Assembly: GCA_039105265.1 (NCBI GenBank)
Contig: JAPFFF010000001.1
Span: forward strand, 2,976,001 to 3,040,000
From: Tritrichomonas musculus
Lineage: Eukaryota; Parabasalia; Tritrichomonadida; Tritrichomonadidae
Direction: 5' to 3'
DNA length: 64,000 nucleotides
Position 1 is the stretch's first letter, and every line of letters starts with the position of its first letter. The translations under genes were made by a program, and so were the position numbers. Shown in pieces: positions 21,319 to 30,331 of the stretch. The notes below the pieces were generated by a model. It was not told where the DNA came from. It saw nothing but the letters and a program-made list of their open reading frames with translations, and searched no databases.

Positions 21319-21492
21319 GGGTATTTTTGTCCAATTCAAATTTCCAAATTGAATGAATTACTAGTGTTTTTGTCCAATCGAATTTTATATGGACAAAAGT
21401 ACCTTCTCAAAAATAAAAAATTGAATACCAACGTAAAAATTGAGTTGGTTTTTTTGTCCTATTCCCGTAAAAAAAAAAAAAAGGTACTAATT
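21319..21492 (-). repeat. right inverted repeat of the 2.45-kb element
   Basis: Right arm, the reverse complement of 19041-19201. Directly outside it lies a short array of GCACAAAAAGTG motifs. Confidence 0.75.
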
Positions 21493-21496
21493 TTTT

Positions 21497-21572
21497 TGCA
21501 CAAAAAGTGCCCAAAAAGTGACAAATACTGAAAAAGTTTCCCAAAAAGTGCTTTTTGCACAAAAAGTGACAA
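21497..21572. repeat. array of CAAAAAGTG motifs
   Basis: The words GCACAAAAAGTG, CCCAAAAAGTGAC, CCCAAAAAGTGC and GCACAAAAAGTGAC recur within 76 bp. One pair is in inverse orientation (GTGCTTTTTGCAC). It is non-coding and abuts the right arm of the inverted-repeat element. Confidence 0.6.
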
Positions 21573-22394
21573 TTTTGGAGGAAAAAAAAACTTAAATAAA
21601 TCATAAATAGAATTAGAAAGTTTTTATAAAAATTATAATATAAAATGTATAAGTCCATATGAAATAAAAAATGGTATAAAATTGAGAAATGCAAATTACC
21701 ATATATATTTCATATATTTGATCTAATATTGTGAAAAAGGCAAATTATCATTTAATGTAGCTTGTATATTAATATTTGCGTGTCATTTTCGCGATAATAT
21801 TGATACTTCAAATATTGATTGATTTTCTAAAAATAAAAGAAAATTACTTATTTGAAATTATTTAACGTTAATTAACAAATCAGTCATCACCATTTTTAAT
21901 TTAATAATGTTTTTTATGAGATAATTCTATATTAAATGTGAGATATTATTTTCTCAGAAAAAAAATAAAATAATTAAAATTGATAATAAAATATTGAATG
22001 TCAATAGAAAAATTATTGAATTAATTATTATTATATTTCATATTTATTTATTTTAATATATTCATGCACTATACGGATATATAAACTTTATTCTGCTTAT
22101 ATAATATTATTAAACATATATTTAGTGTTTATTTTATATGATATAAATGTTATATTTCATAGAATTCATATTATATATTTTGTGAATAAAGTATAATTTT
22201 GAATAAAAATAATTATATATTGAATGCATTGAAATATTTATTTTTATAAACGGCTCTTTTATCTTTTATCGATTTATTTTACAATAGAAAAGATTTTTAA
22301 TATTAATAATATGATATAATTGTTTAGTATATTATTTATTATTTTGGAGTTCCTGATATTTTCCTTTATGTGGTGAAAATTGAACAATTTGATG
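21573..22394. other. AT-rich intergenic, nothing seen
   Basis: No open frame, RNA gene or clear repeat is recognised between the motif array and the 122-bp tandem repeat. Confidence 0.5.
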
Positions 22395-22760
22395 AAAATA
22401 TTATATCTTCTCTTCATCTAGTTACATAAACTAGCAATAAACGATACAAAGTAATTTAATGGTTATTATAGTTGTTCATTTTTATTCTTTCATTTGCTTT
22501 CATAGAATCTTATTTCAAAATATTATATCTTCTCTTCATCTAGTTACATAAACTAGCAATAAACGATATAAAGTAATTTAATGGTTATTATAGTTGTTCA
22601 TTTTTATTCTTTCATTTGCTTTCATAGAATCTTATTTCAAAATATTATATCTTCTCTTCATCCAGTTACATAAACTAGCAATAAACGATATAAAGTAATT
22701 TAATGGTTATTATAGTTGTTCATTTTTATTCTTTCATTTACTTTCTGAAAATCTTATTAA
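22395..22760. repeat. 122-bp tandem repeat, three copies
   Basis: Near-identical units start at 22395, 22517 and 22639, each beginning AAAATATTATATCTTCTCTT and containing GTTACATAAACTAGCAATAA. Only a few substitutions separate the copies, so the array is recent. It has no coding potential; the period is not a multiple of three and stops occur in all frames. Confidence 0.92.
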
Positions 22761-22767
22761 GAAATTT

Positions 22768-22808
22768 AATATTTTTTTTTTTTTTTTTTTTCCTCTCTCT
22801 CTCTCCCC
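22768..22808. repeat. poly-T run followed by CT-repeat pyrimidine tract
   Basis: About 20 T followed by CCTCTCTCTCTCTCCCCTC. It is a simple-sequence tract at the border between the 122-bp array and the GC-richer island. Confidence 0.8.
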
Positions 22809-23007
22809 TCACTATTTCATTTAGTATATATTAGTATATAATAAATTGTAGTGTTATCTGATATTATGATAACACAAATCCTTTTTTTATTTTATGCTTA
22901 TTTCATACAAATAATCATATTTCGATTTTGAATATGCTCATTGAATTATTTCAATGGAAAAAATATAAAGAAATGATTTTTTAATTTCTAACTAACGACA
23001 AGTAGTT

Positions 23008-23058
23008 ATATATTTGCCACGATTTTTGCACTTCGTTCAAAAACCGCGTCAAATATAT
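23008..23058. repeat. 21-bp-arm imperfect hairpin at the edge of a GC-rich island
   Basis: ATATATTTGCCACGATTTTTG (23008-23028) pairs with CAAAAACCGCGTCAAATATAT (23038-23058) around a 9-nt loop, with four non-matching positions. It opens a patch to about 23180 that is much richer in G+C than anything else in the left half of the window. Confidence 0.65.
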
Positions 23059-23226
23059 CCCATCCGCGACCCCAGCCCCACTATGTCAGGTATGATCCCC
23101 CACTCCCATTAATGATCTTCCACTGAGCTGCTCTCAGGATTCCTCTCAACGCTCTGCTAGGAAGGAGGCCCCGGATCGTTAACATCAAAAAAAGATATAG
23201 AAAAAGTTGTTAATTGTGTGGTTTAC
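23059..23226. other. GC-rich intergenic patch
   Basis: Contains CATCCGCGACCCCAGCCCCA and GGAAGGAGGCCCCGGATCG. The composition is unlike the flanks. There is no open frame of useful length and no RNA fold I recognise. It may mark a junction or a segment of other origin. Confidence 0.5.
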
Positions 23227-23748
23227 TTAAAGGCAATCGTTTGCATGGCATTCAATTGGATAGTATATCCATCTTGTGTAAAATCCTATTCTATTAAATA
23301 AATGCTCTGCATATGAATCTAGAAATTGGTACATTCCTCTTTGAGGGTCCATTAGGGTCCAATCAATTGTGGTATTTGGGAAAAATTGAAAGAATCTGGT
23401 AGAAATGCTCGTAAAAAGATTTCCATCGAAATTGAATTTACATTTTACTATATCAAGGGTTGTTTCAAACATTTTTTGTCGAATTTCGATGCATTTGTGA
23501 AGTTCACGATAATAATTTCTGATAAATTCTTGCTTTGGGCCAATATTGAATGGTGTATCTTTTGCTGTTACAATTTTGCATAAACTCTGGTACATATAGT
23601 CATCTTCATTTAAATCTAAATCTTCTGGGTGTTTATCGATAAGATCTGATAGGTTCTCTATTGGGTAGTTCTCTGTAGGCTCTACGTTGGACTCGGAGAT
23701 GGCGAACATAAGTAAAAATGATGTGATGAGGTGAGTACGAAAAATCAT
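23227..23748 (-). CDS. small secreted protein of unknown family, 173 aa
   Basis: ATG-started and intact. An N-terminal signal peptide is clear (MIFRTHLITSFLLMFAISES), followed by an acidic region (ENLSDLIDKHPEDLDLNEDD) and a domain with five Cys (CKIV, HKCIEI, VKCKF, IECHANDCL), an Asn-Thr-Thr sequon and aromatic-rich sequence (TRFFQFFPNTTIDW). There is no second membrane segment, so it is probably secreted or vesicular. The gene sits between two GC-rich patches. I cannot tell whether it belongs to the host or to the large element that starts nearby. The family is not recognised. Confidence 0.62.
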   Translation of the reverse strand: MIFRTHLITSFLLMFAISESNVEPTENYPIENLSDLIDKHPEDLDLNEDDYMYQSLCKIVTAKDTPFNIGPKQEFIRNYYRELHKCIEIRQKMFETTLDIVKCKFNFDGNLFTSISTRFFQFFPNTTIDWTLMDPQRGMYQFLDSYAEHLFNRIGFYTRWIYYPIECHANDCL

Positions 23749-23770
23749 ATTTTTTATTTGGGTCCCTTAT

Positions 23771-23840
23771 GGGGTGCCCCTAGGTGTTGCAGGGGTGCCC
23801 GAGTTGTTGTAGAGGTGCCCCTAGGTGTTTAGGGGTGGAG
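23771..23840. repeat. 20-bp GC-rich tandem repeat, about 3.5 copies
   Basis: Units GGGGTGCCCCTAGGTGTTGCA, GGGGTGCCCGAGTTGTTGTA and GAGGTGCCCCTAGGTGTTTA are followed by GGGGTGGAG. It lies upstream of both the secreted-protein gene (minus) and the coiled-coil gene (plus), so it sits in a divergent intergenic region. Confidence 0.8.
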
Positions 23841-23895
23841 ACCGTTTACCAAAAATCTAATTTTTTCTCGTTAGGTCATCACATCACTTTTTTTC

Positions 23896-24263
23896 ATGTA
23901 CAGCAGGAAGCAAGATAAGCAAAGTCTTAAGGTTTTCAGAAAGACAGTACGCAACTTTATTTATGATACAACAAGGTTATTGGAATTAGCTGATTCATTA
24001 AACGACGACATGAAAACAATTGAAAGACTGGAATCAGAAAATCGAAGGCTCACCGAAGAAAACCGATATGGGAAATGATGGTTGAAAATGAGCTAAAAAT
24101 TGATGAAAATCGAGATAAATTGGACGATTTGAAAAAAGAAGAAGAAAAAAAGAAAGTCCAATTGGAATCAAAAGCACAAGTATTGAATCAATTTGTCGAT
24201 GGGTTACGAGATTGCTTCGTTGACCCACTAAATTTGAAGGAACCAGAAGATTCAAATGAATAA
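23896..24263 (+). pseudogene. small coiled-coil protein region
   Basis: Two short overlapping frames together span this interval. The first (ATG 23896) is basic then helical (IERLESENRRLTEENR). The second is a charged coiled coil (DDLKKEEEKKKVQLESKAQV) ending in an acidic tail. It may be one small gene with about one break or two small genes. It lies just upstream of the first giant frame and may be the leftmost gene of the large element. The family is unknown. Confidence 0.4.
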
Positions 24264-24309
24264 ACCATTTACTAGCTAAACTTTTTTGAATTATTTATTT
24301 GTTTAAAAA

Positions 24310-27300
24310 ATGACAAATCAAACTCTAAGTATATCATATGAATATCAAGGAATTTCGGTTACTTTTAAAGATCAAGATGCAAAGAAAGAATTTGAATTTT
24401 TAATTAGAATTTGTCAGGAAGTTGAAATTGATGAACCAAATATACAAACAATTCATCAATATTTTACAGAAAATCCAAATACAATAGAGGAAACAAATGA
24501 ATTAATTTTATATACTCATTTAATGATAGAAACGTTAGCTTTAAAAGAACTTCATCTTGGTGATACTCTTGGATTAACATTAGATAATGTAAATGCCGAA
24601 TATCAACAAAAAAGAGGAGATTTGATGAATTCGATAAAAGATATCAAAAAGAAAAAATCGGCTAAATTTGAGGAATTATTTATTAAATTTGATAGAAGTC
24701 ATTATTTGCCAGTTGATCCAACAGATTATGATATATGTTTGAATTATAAAGAAACAAGAGAATTGTATGAATTGGTTCAACACGCTTTTCATATGGACCC
24801 AGGAAGAAAGTTAGATCAAGCTTTCGATGCAACTTTTCAATTAGGGGATCTCTATATTTATTCATTTAGTGGGAAACCTTACAATCCTCTTTATATGAGA
24901 TTTTACAAAGCATTTATTCAACAATCTTGGGGCGAATTGAATAAACAGGTTTTAATAAGTTTATTGAATTCAGACGCAATTTTTGAGGTTTGTGATGCGT
25001 TAAATTCAAAAATATCAAGAACAATAATATATGAAAATAAAGGAACAAATGAACAACGTCAATTCCGATTCCTTCCGAAAGAAAGAATGGACATTCGAGC
25101 AGATGATTATATATCTTTAGCAGGAGCTGAACAAGACGGTGCAATGTATGTATTGAATAATCTAAAAGGAATTCTAACAGTTTTACAAAATTTGGAAAAA
25201 AATCATGAAAATGTTCAAACTTTATTCACAGTTGCTTTAATAAAATATATTCATTTTGAAAATAAAAACTGGTTTGATCCTTCAGTCTTTTCACAATATT
25301 TGAATATTTTATTAACTGATTGTGAAAAGTTTAATGTAACCAATTATAATGACCTGGTTTATGGTGATAAATGGGATGAAACGAGAAACTTTATTTTGCA
25401 AAAAGTATTACTTTGGAATAACGAACAAGATCAATGGACATTTAAGGCACAACTCAGACAAAAAGTGATTCATTCAATGGCACGACAAAAAGATATCAAA
25501 GATCTTTGTGAGAAATTATTAATGGAAAAGTTAACATTAGAATGCACCCCGATATCACCTGATAACGTACAAGATCAAATGAAAATGTTGGAAGAAATAG
25601 TCGACAAGAAAGGAGTTGATATCGATGATAGATACACAACAATTTGTACCATGTTAATTCAAGAAATTGCGAAAATCAATCCAGAAAGAGGTGCAGCTTT
25701 AATGAAAGGAAGTACAGACGAAAGAAATGTTGCCTTATTACATTTGAATATTTGGTATGTTATCCAAGATTACATTCATGATACGACAACTCCAGAAGAT
25801 ACCCGAATAAAAAATTGTGTTGAGCAATTTAGACAATATCCATACTCGTCAAAAGCAATAGAAAATATAATGAATAGTTACAACAAAAATGATAAAAATC
25901 AAGCTTATCGTCGAATAATTGGTGAAACTGCATATAATTTGTGTTTAATGAAAGCATATACTGGTGAAATAGGTTTGGATAAAGTGATAGATTTATTACC
26001 ACAAATGTTTTCAAATTTAGATAAAGACATAAAACAAGAGTTACAAACATTTTTATCATCTGAACCCAATCTTGACCAGGATCAAACGTTATTTATGATT
26101 GCAAATGACAAGTTATGGGAAACTCAAGTATCAATGGAGGAATTGTATGCAAATAACCCAAATATCATAAACATGATGCACAAACAATGGATTGCTGAAA
26201 AAACAAAAAAAAGAGAAAAAATTTGGTTAGATGAGGCAAAAGCTGAAGAACAAGAAATTCAAAATGAAGCAGAAAATCAAGAAATTTTAGAAGAAGGGGT
26301 TCAACCAATACAATTACCTGAACAAGAATTGAATCAAGGGTCAACGGATCAAGAAAGAGGAAATAACGATAATCAATGGGAAAGATTTTTAGCTCAAACA
26401 AGAATCGAACAAAGAGACACTTGGCAACGTTATTTACAGGTTCTTCAAGATGAAAATCCATTTTTTAATAAAGACAATATTGAAATAAATCAATTTATGA
26501 GTATAATTGATAGAGAATTTCATAATATAAATATGAATTCAATAAAACAACCAAGTGAAATAACCGCACAATTAACAAAAGCTTATCCAGAAATGTATTG
26601 GATAATAATGATTGAATATATGAGAGCTTATTTAAAATGGTCATTAGGAACAAATGATCAAATAACAGATCAGGAATCAGTAGATGAATTGAATGGAAGA
26701 GGTTTTACAGAGCAATCAGAAAGATCAGTAAATCAGATGAGAAATGAATGGAATGGACAATTGAATGATTTGAAAGGGAAACTAGGAAAACTTTGGGAGA
26801 TAGGATCTCAACATGAAAACTTAGGACCGGATAAAGATAGTTGGATAAATCAAATGGTTTATCAAGAATATCCAACAAAAAATGCATTAAGAGAATTTAT
26901 TGATACAAAGACATTTCAAAATGAATTCTATCATGATTTTCAAGAATATGGAAATAAAACTTATGCAGAAATTCGAAGAGTTTTGGGAGCATTCAATTTT
27001 TCAGAGAAATATATTCAAGAATTAGCTCATCAATATTGGACAAATGATGATGAATTTAATGATCGAAATACTCGTAGCAGAAGAGATAAAATGGAAAATA
27101 AATTCAATAAAGAAGGTGGTGTGAAATCGCAAATTCAAAATGAGTTCAGAAGGTGGAGTACAATTAAAAATAATCGAATGGAAACAATAACTATAACAAT
27201 AGAAAATCTAGTAAGAGCTGAAAGAATAAATCAAAATGATATGAATTCAGAAAGAACAAGATTAATTGAAAATTATGTAAATGGTGATAATTTGAGAAAT

Positions 27301-28746
27301 GAACAGAAAGGGGAAGAATTACAAAATATTAAAGAGGAATCACAAGATTATTTAGATCATCATAACGAACAAGCAATAACTCAAAGAATTCGACAATTGT
27401 ATGATAATAATGGTATTGTATCAACAGACGAAGAAATTAGAACAAAATATGCAGAATATCTATCAAGTCAAAATAAAGACAGTTATTTATCTGAGTTAGG
27501 TAGAGAATTACTGCAAAGGCGAAATTCAGCAGTTACAAATTGGATTCAGAGATTCAATAATGAAATTGGAACAAAGATTGAAAATATTAATTTTATTCAT
27601 GGAATTGTATCAAGTGTTGAAAAAGTGAATCTAACCGCTGTCAAACAAAGTTTTATTAATCAAGTTCAATCAACTCCTCAAAATGGTGAAAATCTATTTA
27701 ATGAACTGAAAAATGATATGGAAAGCCGAGAAGCAAATGCAAAAGATCAACAAATATATCATTATGGAAATCAAATTCATCGTTTAATATCAAATTCTGG
27801 TCGACCATTTACTGTTGAGGGAATTCGTGATACAGAGGTGAAACCGATTTTAGATATTGAAAATATTCAGGAGAGAGATAGAAAATTCAATGAATGGGTA
27901 AGAAATTGGGAAACAAAAGAACAATTAATTCAAACAAAAATTCAGAATTTGGAAAGAATTTATGTACAAAAATATCAATTCTTGAATAAAGAAATTGATT
28001 CAGCATCAATTCTTCAACATATATTGAACAAAGTGGCAACAACTTACAATCAAGATACAGTTTTATCAAATATCAATGAAAAAATAAATTCGAAGACAGA
28101 AACATTAAAAGCCCTGAAAGATCGTAAAGAATTATATAGTTTAGAGGATTCATTTCGAGAAGCATACGGTCAAGAATATACACAGGCGAAATGGAATGAT
28201 ATTATTCGAGAACTTTCAAATCGCCCAATTAATCAACAAATTAACGCAATAAAAGCTCATATTCAACAAAAAAATAGAGAAACAGGAAATCTTATACAAA
28301 ATGTTAATAATAAATTGACTGAGTGTTTTCAATCAGCATTTCCAGATTTCGATAATTCGTATATTAATGAAAAAGTAATTGAATTGTTATTCCGATCTTA
28401 TCCTGAAGTTAACCGAAATTATTCACAATTAGAAGCAAAATTACAATCGTTATTACCTCAATTTAAGAAAATGGGAGAATTATTTAGAAAATGGAATTCT
28501 CAAAATATAAGTAATATCTATTTAGGAATGAAAACATTTCAAGATGCGGGTCATGAAGTTCCACGTTTATTTGAATTAGCTGAGGAATATGAAGTTCGTT
28601 TAGAAATAATTGAATATAATCCTTTGAATCTTCTGAAAATTACAAATGAGCCTGAAAACCAACAAAATCAAAAAATGAGAGAAGAATTAGAATTATTGAA
28701 ACAAAAAAGAAATGTAGACATGCGGATAGGGATAATTGTGGGATAA
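24310..28746 (+). CDS. giant helical Polinton protein, left part (1,478 aa frame)
   Basis: ATG-started, beginning MTNQTLSISYEYQGISVTFK. It is almost wholly alpha-helical in composition, rich in Gln, Asn, Glu and Lys with a strongly A/T-biased third position. I recognise no enzyme motif. From about residue 600 it becomes charged and repeat-like (for example NNKLTECFQSAFPDF). It ends exactly at the left border of a 1.6-kb nest of foldback repeats; another long helical frame of the same style lies on the far side. It is a predicted structural or scaffold component of the element, inferred only from its size and its place upstream of the packaging and capsid genes. Confidence 0.6.
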   Translation: MTNQTLSISYEYQGISVTFKDQDAKKEFEFLIRICQEVEIDEPNIQTIHQYFTENPNTIEETNELILYTHLMIETLALKELHLGDTLGLTLDNVNAEYQQKRGDLMNSIKDIKKKKSAKFEELFIKFDRSHYLPVDPTDYDICLNYKETRELYELVQHAFHMDPGRKLDQAFDATFQLGDLYIYSFSGKPYNPLYMRFYKAFIQQSWGELNKQVLISLLNSDAIFEVCDALNSKISRTIIYENKGTNEQRQFRFLPKERMDIRADDYISLAGAEQDGAMYVLNNLKGILTVLQNLEKNHENVQTLFTVALIKYIHFENKNWFDPSVFSQYLNILLTDCEKFNVTNYNDLVYGDKWDETRNFILQKVLLWNNEQDQWTFKAQLRQKVIHSMARQKDIKDLCEKLLMEKLTLECTPISPDNVQDQMKMLEEIVDKKGVDIDDRYTTICTMLIQEIAKINPERGAALMKGSTDERNVALLHLNIWYVIQDYIHDTTTPEDTRIKNCVEQFRQYPYSSKAIENIMNSYNKNDKNQAYRRIIGETAYNLCLMKAYTGEIGLDKVIDLLPQMFSNLDKDIKQELQTFLSSEPNLDQDQTLFMIANDKLWETQVSMEELYANNPNIINMMHKQWIAEKTKKREKIWLDEAKAEEQEIQNEAENQEILEEGVQPIQLPEQELNQGSTDQERGNNDNQWERFLAQTRIEQRDTWQRYLQVLQDENPFFNKDNIEINQFMSIIDREFHNINMNSIKQPSEITAQLTKAYPEMYWIIMIEYMRAYLKWSLGTNDQITDQESVDELNGRGFTEQSERSVNQMRNEWNGQLNDLKGKLGKLWEIGSQHENLGPDKDSWINQMVYQEYPTKNALREFIDTKTFQNEFYHDFQEYGNKTYAEIRRVLGAFNFSEKYIQELAHQYWTNDDEFNDRNTRSRRDKMENKFNKEGGVKSQIQNEFRRWSTIKNNRMETITITIENLVRAERINQNDMNSERTRLIENYVNGDNLRNEQKGEELQNIKEESQDYLDHHNEQAITQRIRQLYDNNGIVSTDEEIRTKYAEYLSSQNKDSYLSELGRELLQRRNSAVTNWIQRFNNEIGTKIENINFIHGIVSSVEKVNLTAVKQSFINQVQSTPQNGENLFNELKNDMESREANAKDQQIYHYGNQIHRLISNSGRPFTVEGIRDTEVKPILDIENIQERDRKFNEWVRNWETKEQLIQTKIQNLERIYVQKYQFLNKEIDSASILQHILNKVATTYNQDTVLSNINEKINSKTETLKALKDRKELYSLEDSFREAYGQEYTQAKWNDIIRELSNRPINQQINAIKAHIQQKNRETGNLIQNVNNKLTECFQSAFPDFDNSYINEKVIELLFRSYPEVNRNYSQLEAKLQSLLPQFKKMGELFRKWNSQNISNIYLGMKTFQDAGHEVPRLFELAEEYEVRLEIIEYNPLNLLKITNEPENQQNQKMREELELLKQKRNVDMRIGIIVG

Positions 28747-29211
28747 AAAATTATCCTTATTTCCAATTTTGTTTAAAATTGTCCCGTTTTAAAATTTATA
28801 AAAAAGAAGCCAAAATTCATTTCAATTTTTTTTCTGAGGTATCCTCAAAAAGTATGTTATTAATTTTATTATTAATTTTCCCTTGGGACTTTGAGAAAAA
28901 TAAAAGAAATTAATTACTTTTTATGAATTTTTTAATAAAGATTTTGAGAAAAAGTTAACAAAAATATAAATATTTTATCCTTTCAAATTTGAGAGCTATA
29001 GCTTAAAGGTAATAATAAATAAATCGAAGCTCAAAGTATTGAGTTCGAAAGATAACCGATTTCTTTTTTTTTTTTATTTCTATTTACATTCTTTAATTTT
29101 GTTTCAATTACGTCCCAAGAGAAATACTTATCTTATTTTTATTTTTAAAAGTAAATTTTGCAAAATCAGTATATATTAATAACATTTTATTATTATTATT
29201 ATTTTTATAAT

Positions 29212-29290
29212 ATTAATGAAAAGATTAGTTTTACATATATAACCAAAATTGAAAAAATAGATTATATGTAAAACTAAACTTTTCATTAAT
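29212..29290. repeat. 28-bp-arm inverted repeat
   Basis: The left arm begins ATTAATGAAAAG and the right arm ends CTTTTCATTAAT. One mismatch occurs over 28 bp, with a 23-nt spacer. It is a likely foldback element. Confidence 0.85.
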
Positions 29291-29327
29291 TAAATTATGT
29301 CTCGCTCACACTTAATTTGAGGAAATC

Positions 29328-29400
29328 GCCAACACCCTCTCAATTATACATTTTTTTTTTTTTAAAAATTATATTCAAATTGCCAACACCCTCTCAATTA
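29328..29400. repeat. 19-bp direct repeat
   Basis: GCCAACACCCTCTCAATTA occurs at 29328-29346 and again at 29382-29400, separated by a T-rich spacer. Confidence 0.85.
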
Positions 29401-29640
29401 ATATTAATTCGTTTTAATCTAATATGAATAATAGTTATGTAAAGATATATGAATAAAACAGTTAAATAAATATAAATTATTCAATACGATATTATAAGAT
29501 TAATTATTAAATAAAAAATTAAGTGTGCATTTTATAAAGATGTTATATTAAAGAATTTGCATTTATTGAAGATATTCATTTTTAATAAATTTAAGTTGAA
29601 GATAATAAATATTAATTAATTATTGAATGCTATAATTAAT

Positions 29641-29695
29641 TTATTTTGTTTTGCTTGTTGAATAATTGTAAATGTCAACAAGCAAAACAAAATAA
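29641..29695. repeat. perfect 21-bp-arm hairpin
   Basis: TTATTTTGTTTTGCTTGTTGA and its exact complement flank a 13-nt loop. Confidence 0.9.
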
Positions 29696-29746
29696 AACAA
29701 CTATATTTTATAAAATAAAGTCTACTTATATAGAGGGATAATTTTA

Positions 29747-29888
29747 ACTTAGTTTGTTCGGGATAATTCTCCTTATCCCTAGGAGGAAATAAGGCCAATT
29801 TTACACGGTTTAATTGAATTTTTGACCTAAGGAGAGAGGGATTAAATCCCGAACAAACTAAGTCAAAATTATCCCGAACAAACTAAGT
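29747..29888. mobile_element. 142-bp MITE-like element with perfect 22-bp inverted repeats
   Basis: ACTTAGTTTGTTCGGGATAATT at 29747-29768 is exactly complementary to 29867-29888. An extra partial copy of the same word sits just inside the right arm (about 29847-29863). The interior is non-coding and includes CCTTATCCCTAGGAGG. It is nested in the larger 1.6-kb insertion. Confidence 0.75.
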
Positions 29889-30331
29889 CAATATAAATAA
29901 ATATTAATATCTTGGTTTAATAAATATTTATAAATAAAATTATAATAAAATTTAAATTATCATTTTGGATTGAATTAAAATAGATTTATTTTATTTAAAG
30001 AAAATTAATATAAAAAGTTGAGAATTAGAATATTTTAAAAATGTGAAGAAAAAATTGTATTAAAAAAAAACAATTCAAAATTTTATATAATAAAATAGAA
30101 AAAGTTTAAACTTAAATCAAATTTAAAAATATAAATATCTCAAAATTAAATGAATAATATTTAAATATTAAATATTAATTAAAGTAAATATAATATATTA
30201 TTACAATAAATATAATAAATATGTTTGATTTAGTTTTTTATGTAAAAATATTAATTATCCCTTAGGGATAGGGAGGGATTTGAATCATCCACATACAAAT
30301 CGGGAAGTATCCGCATTTCTGAAATGCGATA

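Larger units (their letters stand above)
19041..21492. mobile_element. 2.45-kb non-autonomous element with long inverted repeats
   Basis: The segment at 19041-19201 reappears as its reverse complement at 21319-21492 with few differences over about 150 bp. Shared words include GTCCATATAAAATTCGATTG, ATTCAATTTTTTATTTTTGA and GGACAAAAACACTAGT. Each arm contains three to four copies of a GGACAAAAA motif. The outer ends share AATTAGTA, an A/T run and GGATTAGACAAAAAAACC. The 2.1-kb interior is AT-rich with no frame that looks like a transposase. I read it as a foldback or MITE-like DNA element. Target duplications could not be settled by eye. Confidence 0.7.
28720..30316. mobile_element. 1.6-kb composite foldback/MITE-like insertion
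   Basis: It is bounded by ATGCGGATA (28720-28728) and its complement TATCCGCAT (30308-30316), with GGGATAATT-type words just inside both ends. Inside lie a 28-bp-arm inverted repeat (29212-29239 with 29263-29290, one mismatch), a 19-bp direct repeat (29328-29346 and 29382-29400), a perfect 21-bp-arm hairpin (29641-29661 with 29675-29695) and a perfect 22-bp inverted repeat (29747-29768 with 29867-29888). There is no coding frame. It looks like several small non-autonomous DNA elements nested together between two long helical-protein frames. Confidence 0.65.

Noticed and set aside
22395-22760. Possible CRISPR-like array
   Set aside because: The 122-bp units are contiguous without unique spacers; it is an ordinary tandem repeat in a eukaryotic genome.
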